A DNA stretch of 8,679 nt from an uncultured Bacilli bacterium (GTDB lineage Bacteria; Bacillota_I; Bacilli_A; RF39; UBA660). The translations under genes and the position numbers were made by a program. The stretch is taken from NCBI GenBank assembly GCA_947632255.1, contig CANROL010000041.1, forward strand, positions 1 to 8,679, written 5' to 3'. The notes beneath the pieces were generated by a model, which was given only the letters and a program-made list of their open reading frames with translations, had not been told where the DNA came from and did not search any database. Below are positions 4,948 through 8,679 of the stretch, piece by piece. The first letter of the stretch is position 1. Every line of letters starts with the position of its first letter.

Positions 4948-6156
4948 ATGGATATCAAAGAAAAATTAAGAATTTTAGCCGATAGTGCCAAATATGATGC
5001 TTCTTGTTCTTCCAGTGGTAGCACGCGTAAAAATGAAAATGGCCTTGGTAATGCTTCCGTAAGTGGTATTTGTCACTCATTTGCTAGTGATGGTCGTTGT
5101 ATTTCCCTTTTAAAAATACTTCTAACTAATTGTTGTATCTTTGATTGTAAATATTGTTTAAATCGCAAAAGCAATAATATCAAACGTGCGATATTTACAC
5201 CGGAAGAAGTTTGTGAATTAACAATTAATTTTTATCGTCGTAATTATATTGAAGGTTTATTCTTAAGTTCTGGTATTATTAAAAGTCCCGATTATACTAT
5301 GGAATTATTAATTAAAACTATTAGTTTACTGCGTTTCAAATACAATTTTCATGGTTATATCCATGCTAAATCAATCCCAGGAGCCAGTGAAGTTTTAGTA
5401 AAAAAATTAGGAAAGTTAGTAGATCGTTTAAGTGCTAACATTGAACTCCCAACTAAAGAAAGTTTAAAATTATTAGCTCCTAACAAAGATAGTGATAAAG
5501 TTGCCAATATCATGTCTTGCGTTAAAAATAATCGCTCTAAATATTTTGCTCCCGCCGGTCAAAGTACCCAAATGATTATTGGGGCCACATCTGACACTGA
5601 TTATGATATTATGGTCAAAAGTGCTAATCTTTATAAAACTTATGATTTAAAAAGAGTCTTTTATTCAGCCTATATTCCGGTTAATCAAGATAAATTACTT
5701 CCCAGCCTAAAAACTCCTCCTTTAAAAAGAGAGAATCGCCTATATCAAGCCGACTGGCTTCTTCGTTATTACAATTTTAAAGTTGATGATTTATTATCAA
5801 GCACTAATCCTAATTTTAATTTATTACTTGATCCTAAAGCTGATTATGCTCTTCGTCATTTAAATGAATTCCCAAAAGAAATAAATGAAGCTTCCTACTA
5901 TGATTTACTAAAAGTTCCGGGAATTGGTGTAACCTCAGCTAAACGCATTATTAAATCTCGTCAAGTATTTAAAATTAACTTTAATGATTTAAAGAAAATG
6001 GGTGTTGTTATTAAAAGAGCTCAATACTTTATTACTTGCAATCACCGATATTTTATAAACCCAAGCTTATTTAATCAAAAATTTATTGAAAGTAATTTGG
6101 TCTTAGAATCAAAACCAACAAGTGTTAATTCTAACCAATTGAGTTTATTTTCATGA
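4948..6156 (+). CDS. Radical SAM protein, putative DNA modification/repair (TIGR03916 type)
   Basis: A 402-residue radical SAM protein of the type annotated as putative DNA modification/repair (TIGR03916). The N-terminus has the family's KYDASCSSSGSTR and GICHSFASDGRC blocks. The [4Fe-4S] cluster motif CxxxCxxC follows at Cys63, Cys67 and Cys70 (NCCIFDCKYC). Other cysteines (20, 42, 51, 62) are also present and may be conserved. Residues about 320-337 (LLKVPGIGVTSAKRIIKSR) form a helix-hairpin-helix DNA-binding motif. The last residues read QLSLF (397-401) and then one Ser; QLSLF matches the consensus sliding-clamp (DnaN) binding motif exactly. The substrate is unknown. It should use S-adenosylmethionine and iron-sulfur chemistry on DNA or a nucleotide, perhaps brought to replication by the clamp. 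It heads a three-gene operon and overlaps the next gene by four bases (ATGA). AGGTGA six bases upstream supports the start. Confidence 0.93.
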   Translation: MDIKEKLRILADSAKYDASCSSSGSTRKNENGLGNASVSGICHSFASDGRCISLLKILLTNCCIFDCKYCLNRKSNNIKRAIFTPEEVCELTINFYRRNYIEGLFLSSGIIKSPDYTMELLIKTISLLRFKYNFHGYIHAKSIPGASEVLVKKLGKLVDRLSANIELPTKESLKLLAPNKDSDKVANIMSCVKNNRSKYFAPAGQSTQMIIGATSDTDYDIMVKSANLYKTYDLKRVFYSAYIPVNQDKLLPSLKTPPLKRENRLYQADWLLRYYNFKVDDLLSSTNPNFNLLLDPKADYALRHLNEFPKEINEASYYDLLKVPGIGVTSAKRIIKSRQVFKINFNDLKKMGVVIKRAQYFITCNHRYFINPSLFNQKFIESNLVLESKPTSVNSNQLSLFS

Positions 6157-6896
6157 AAACATATATTTATGAAGACAACTTTGTAAGTCTTTTAACTCTC
6201 ATAAATCATTTAATAAATTTAAATATTAAACCCGATGATATTAAACCAATTAATCATGAAGCAAATTTATTTAGTGAAGACATATTTACTAATTTAAAAC
6301 CAGATTACAATTTAGTTAAATCTTTAGCTAATAATAATTCTGTATTTAAAATTATGACTAATGTTTATTTATCAAGTGATTCTAAAAAAGAATTAATAAT
6401 CTATTATTTTTATTTGAATTATTTAAAATATGGCGATAGTATCTTATTAAGACGTAATTTAAAATGTGTATCTAAGTCTTTAGAAATAAGTTCATATGTT
6501 AGCCGGGAAGCTCATAAACTAAAAGGCTTTGTTCGTTTTAAAGAATTAGCTAACCATGTGTTATATGCGAAAATTAATCCAACTAATAATGTTATTACCA
6601 TTTTAGCTAATCACTTTAAAGCTCGCCTAAAAAATGAGTATTGGATCCTACATGATACCAAAAGGGGAATTATAAGCATTTATGATAAAAAGAATTATTA
6701 TTTAATCCCCGAACAAAATATTAAAATAGATAGTAATTATAATGATGATTTTTATACTGACTTGTGGTGTACTTTTTATGATACTATTGGTATTAAAGAA
6801 AGAAAAAATGACCGTTGTCGACTAAATTTTATGCCAAAGAAATATTGGCAAAATATTATAGAAATGAGGAATGAAATTGAAAAAAGTAGTAAGTAA
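6153..6896 (+). CDS. TIGR03915/DUF4130 family putative DNA repair protein
   Basis: A 247-residue partner of the radical SAM protein, recognisable by the family order. It has an N-terminal YIYEDNFVSLLTLI, then SREAHKLKGFVRF (residues 117-129), then VLYAKINPTNNVITILANHF (136-155), then WILHDTKRG (164-172) and the C-terminal DLWCTFYDTIGIKERKN and FMPKKYW (226-232). No catalytic motif is assigned in this family. In many Bacillota it sits beside, or is fused to, a uracil-DNA-glycosylase-like domain. Here the protein ends after the DUF4130 part and the next gene is a chaperonin, so that third component is not in this operon. Its start overlaps the radical SAM stop (ATGA, 6153-6156), so the two are translationally coupled and probably work as one system. 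Its end overlaps the chaperonin start. Confidence 0.9.
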   Translation: MKTYIYEDNFVSLLTLINHLINLNIKPDDIKPINHEANLFSEDIFTNLKPDYNLVKSLANNNSVFKIMTNVYLSSDSKKELIIYYFYLNYLKYGDSILLRRNLKCVSKSLEISSYVSREAHKLKGFVRFKELANHVLYAKINPTNNVITILANHFKARLKNEYWILHDTKRGIISIYDKKNYYLIPEQNIKIDSNYNDDFYTDLWCTFYDTIGIKERKNDRCRLNFMPKKYWQNIIEMRNEIEKSSK

Positions 6897-8397
6897 TGAT
6901 TTATTAAAAGAAAAAATGCAAGAAGCTTTAAAACTTTTATGTGATACCGTAAAAACAACATTAGGACCAAAAGGTTCAAATATTATTATTGATCACTCGG
7001 ATTTTTCACCATTTATTACTAATGATGGTGTTACTATTGCCGAGAATATCACCAGTGAAGATCCCATAATTAATACTATTTTAGAATTAGCCAAAGAAGC
7101 CTCAATTAAAACTAATGAAACCGTTGGGGATGGCACTACCACAACTTTAGTTTTATTAGAAAGTATCTATGAAGAAGGAATTAAGTTAATTAATGAAGGC
7201 CTAAATCCATTAATAATTAAAAAAGAACTTGATTTAGCTAAAGATTATATATTAAATCTTTTAAATAAGGAAAAATTAAATTTAAATACTAAAACTTTAG
7301 AAAATATTGCTAGTATTGCTTCTAATGATGAAATAATTGGAACTACTTTAACTAAAGCCTATAAAAAAGTTAAAGAAAACATTTATTTAACTGAAAGTAA
7401 TGATGAAAAAACAAGTGTTACTTATCAAAATGGTTATCTATTTGACACTATTTTAGCATCACCTTACTTTATGAAAAATAAAGCTTCCTTAGTTTTAGAT
7501 AATGTTAAAATATTTATTACCACGGAAATTATAAATTATAGTGAAGAAATAAGTTCTATTATTAATTTTAATGCTCAAAATTTAGAACCTATTATTATAA
7601 TTGCTAAAGATTACAGTGATGATTTTATAAATGAAATTATAAGTGCTTATCTAGATAGTACCCTTAATATTATTTTATTAAAAACTCCTGGATATGGTCT
7701 TGAAGAGCAAAATATTATAACCGATATTGCTCATATTACTAATACTGAAGTTAATCATAACTTAAATAATATCTCTAATCTTGGTTTTATAAATCATCTT
7801 AAAATTAATAATGAAACAACCGAAATTAGTTTTAAATTAGATTCCCACATTAAAAATTATTTAGAAGAAATTAAAAATAATTCATACAATAATGAAACAT
7901 TAAATAAACGTCTAGCCATGCTTACTACTGGTTATGCCGAGATTAAAATTGGTGCCCCAACTACCACTGAAAGAAGAGAAAAGAAAATGCGTTATGAAGA
8001 TGCCTTATGGGCCTTAAAAAGTACTCGTGACGGCATTCTACCAGGTGGGGGTCTTATTTTATATAAAATAGGTTCTCAATTAGATTTAAATAGTATAGGT
8101 AATCAAATATTAAAAATAGCTTTTCAAAAACCTTTAGAACAAATATTAACTAATGCTGGTTTAGACAAAAATCCAATTATATCACAAATAAAATCCCACA
8201 ACTTCAACATTTTATATAATGTTGCCACTGATAAATATGAAGATATTACTTTAACTAATGTCGTGGATGCTTATTTAGTTGTAAAAAATTCCATCATAAA
8301 TTCTATCTCTATTGCCGGTATGCTTTTAACAACAACTAGTTTAATAATTAATGAATTTCCTAAAAATATAACTAAAGATGAATATAACGAAATATAA
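6877..8397 (+). CDS. groEL: Divergent GroEL-like chaperonin (Hsp60)
   Basis: A 506-residue group I chaperonin relative. ATP-site blocks are present: KTTLGPKGSN, NDGVTIAE (E. coli Asp52), VGDGTTTT (Asp87), YEDAL (Asp398), GGGLI and VVDAYLVVKNSI (near Asp495). The ATPase therefore looks intact. The order equatorial, intermediate, apical and back is complete. Against E. coli GroEL the middle (mainly apical) part is about 20 residues shorter. Of the substrate-binding aromatics, Y203/F204 are kept (SPYF) but the Y199 position seems replaced. The Gly-Gly-Met tail is missing; the protein ends in an acidic stretch. Start: GAGGA (6866-6870) directly touches the ATG at 6871 but stands six bases before the in-frame TTG at 6877, so TTG is chosen. 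It overlaps the DUF4130 gene by 20 bases. No groES is in the window. It may be the cell's only chaperonin or a specialised paralogue. Confidence 0.88.
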   Translation: MKKVVSNDLLKEKMQEALKLLCDTVKTTLGPKGSNIIIDHSDFSPFITNDGVTIAENITSEDPIINTILELAKEASIKTNETVGDGTTTTLVLLESIYEEGIKLINEGLNPLIIKKELDLAKDYILNLLNKEKLNLNTKTLENIASIASNDEIIGTTLTKAYKKVKENIYLTESNDEKTSVTYQNGYLFDTILASPYFMKNKASLVLDNVKIFITTEIINYSEEISSIINFNAQNLEPIIIIAKDYSDDFINEIISAYLDSTLNIILLKTPGYGLEEQNIITDIAHITNTEVNHNLNNISNLGFINHLKINNETTEISFKLDSHIKNYLEEIKNNSYNNETLNKRLAMLTTGYAEIKIGAPTTTERREKKMRYEDALWALKSTRDGILPGGGLILYKIGSQLDLNSIGNQILKIAFQKPLEQILTNAGLDKNPIISQIKSHNFNILYNVATDKYEDITLTNVVDAYLVVKNSIINSISIAGMLLTTTSLIINEFPKNITKDEYNEI

Positions 8398-8417
8398 GTA
8401 AAATAAGTTCAAAAATC

Positions 8418-8480
8418 AAAAGTGGGTACAAAAAGGTGTAAATTTTGCAAAAAAGTGGGTGCAAAAAGGTGTAAAATTTT
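8418..8480 (+). repeat. Two imperfect direct repeats of 29/30 nt
   Basis: The core GTGGGTnCAAAAAGGTGTAA begins at 8422 and again at 8455 (period 33). Full units are 8418-8446 and 8451-8480, differing by one A/G change and one extra A. There are two copies only and no matching spacers, so it is not a CRISPR array. Paired repeats of this kind are found at the ends of some insertion sequences, for example the IS21 family. No transposase is present, so this may be an element scar. Function unknown. Confidence 0.6.
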
Positions 8481-8539
8481 AAAATATGCCAGTAATTAAG
8501 GCAAAAAATTTTATATGTGTTTTTTCAAATTAAAATCTA

Positions 8540-8545
8540 TATAAT
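8540..8545 (+). promoter_or_regulatory. -10 box of the candidate small RNA
   Basis: TATAAT lies in an AT-rich stretch. The sequence 17-18 bases upstream (TGTGTT/GTGTTT) is a poor -35. The predicted transcript start is near 8552. Assigned because a structured unit ending in a terminator begins just after it. Confidence 0.45.
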
Positions 8546-8551
8546 ATTACT

Positions 8552-8631
8552 TTGAGTTTCCGTGTTTTGAAAGCACTGGAAATATATAAGTGCTAAACAC
8601 CGCTTTTCAAATGATGAAAAGTGGCGTTTTT
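8552..8631 (+). ncRNA. Candidate small structured RNA, about 80 nt
   Basis: Between a -10 box and a terminator lies a segment with strong pairing and no reading frame. The main fold is a 12-bp stem. GTGTTT (8562-8567) pairs with AAACAC (8595-8600), and AGCACT (8572-8577) pairs with AGTGCT (8589-8594). A four-base TGAA bulge lies on the left side only, and the 11-nt loop is purine-rich. An exclusive alternative is TTTCCGTG (8557-8564) with CACTGGAAA (8574-8582). A stem that can switch, followed by a terminator, recalls a small regulatory RNA, a riboswitch-like leader or a tracrRNA. I recognise no named family. It could also be a leader of a gene beyond the window. Confidence 0.45.
8598..8631 (+). 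terminator. Rho-independent terminator of the small RNA unit
   Basis: CACCGCTTTTCA (8598-8609) pairs with TGAAAAGTGGCG (8615-8626) over 12 positions with one A-C mismatch and one G-U pair. The loop is AATGA and five T residues follow. It may also stop read-through from the chaperonin operon, which has no closer terminator. Confidence 0.75.
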
Positions 8632-8665
8632 AAGGCAAAAAAATGAAAACACCCAATTGTTATAG

Positions 8666-8671
8666 TATAAT
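8666..8671 (+). promoter_or_regulatory. -10 box at the window edge
   Basis: A perfect TATAAT eight bases from the end, with only a poor -35 (TGAAAA, 8644-8649, 16 bases upstream). It follows a terminator, so it may drive a plus-strand gene lying just outside the window. Confidence 0.4.
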
Positions 8672-8679
8672 AAAATTAG

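Larger units (their letters stand above)
8496..8642 (+). repeat. 13-bp direct repeat bracketing the candidate small RNA
   Basis: TTAAGGCAAAAAA occurs at 8496-8508 and at 8630-8642, with about 120 bases between that hold the -10 box, stem-loop and terminator. It could be a target-site duplication of a small inserted unit, or chance, since most of the word is A-rich. Confidence 0.35.

Noticed and set aside
4948..6156. Alternative genetic code with TGA as tryptophan, suggested by the AT-rich, Mollicutes-like feel.
   Set aside because: The TGA at 6154-6156 ends the protein right after a C-terminal motif and overlaps the next start as ATGA; tryptophans are TGG throughout.
6776..6979. Minus-strand open frame rich in Leu, Ile and Phe that could pass for a small membrane protein.
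   Set aside because: It is antisense to the DUF4130 end and the chaperonin start; the hydrophobicity comes from reading AT-rich Lys/Asn/Glu codons backwards.
8418..8480. A short CRISPR array.
   Set aside because: There are two imperfect copies only, separated by four bases, which leaves no room for a spacer.
8552..8679. Long-form tracrRNA with an 11-nt guide against a downstream promoter.
   Set aside because: The bases before the stem (TTTGAGTTTCC) find no match near the -10 box at 8666, and no cas gene is visible, so only the general small-RNA call is kept.
8643..8679. Start of a plus-strand gene at the ATG at 8643 (MKTPNCYSIIKL...).
   Set aside because: Only 12 codons are visible, the ribosome site (AAGG) is weak, and a -10 box lies inside the frame, which suggests that the real gene starts further on.

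Overview
The window is strongly AT-rich. It uses the standard bacterial code: TGA ends the radical SAM gene exactly where its family should end, and tryptophans are TGG. Gene starts, promoters and Shine-Dalgarno sites are of Gram-positive type. Together with SecG, a RelB/YafQ toxin-antitoxin pair and the paired radical SAM/DUF4130 repair genes, this suggests a low-GC Bacillota or Mollicutes-like bacterium, perhaps an uncultured gut lineage. That placement is inference.

Left part (1-2458). A 5'-truncated YhcG/DUF1016-type PDDEXK nuclease gene runs into the window and ends at a good rho-independent terminator. Two minus-strand genes follow: dinD, the damage-inducible protein related to the Bro/antirepressor family, and a small stand-alone protein matching the internal domain of NIF3/YqfO proteins. 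dinD has its own extended -10 promoter and is flanked by a short inverted repeat.

Middle part (2459-4863). A LigD-like protein carries the 3'-phosphoesterase and primase-polymerase domains but no ATP-dependent ligase domain. Next is a RelB/DinJ-YafQ toxin-antitoxin operon. Its near-consensus promoter lies within a 14-bp direct repeat that is probably the operator. A single secG gene with its own promoter and terminator closes this part.

Right part (4864-8397). A tightly overlapping three-gene operon starts at a strong promoter overlapped by a candidate LexA box. It encodes the TIGR03916-type radical SAM protein (ending in QLSLF, a textbook sliding-clamp binding motif), its usual TIGR03915/DUF4130 partner, and a divergent GroEL-like chaperonin lacking the Gly-Met tail. 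The uracil-DNA-glycosylase-like gene or domain often linked to this pair is not seen. No groES is in the window.

Tail (8398-8679). No convincing gene is seen. There are two copies of a 29/30-nt repeat, then a compact unit of -10 box, bulged stem-loop and terminator that looks like a small structured RNA of about 80 nt, and then another -10 box at the edge.

The overall theme is DNA damage and mobile or defence-type functions: nuclease, DinD, LigD-like, toxin-antitoxin and radical SAM repair genes. The most interesting items are the ligase-less LigD, the clamp-motif radical SAM protein in an operon with a chaperonin and a possible SOS operator, and the candidate small RNA.
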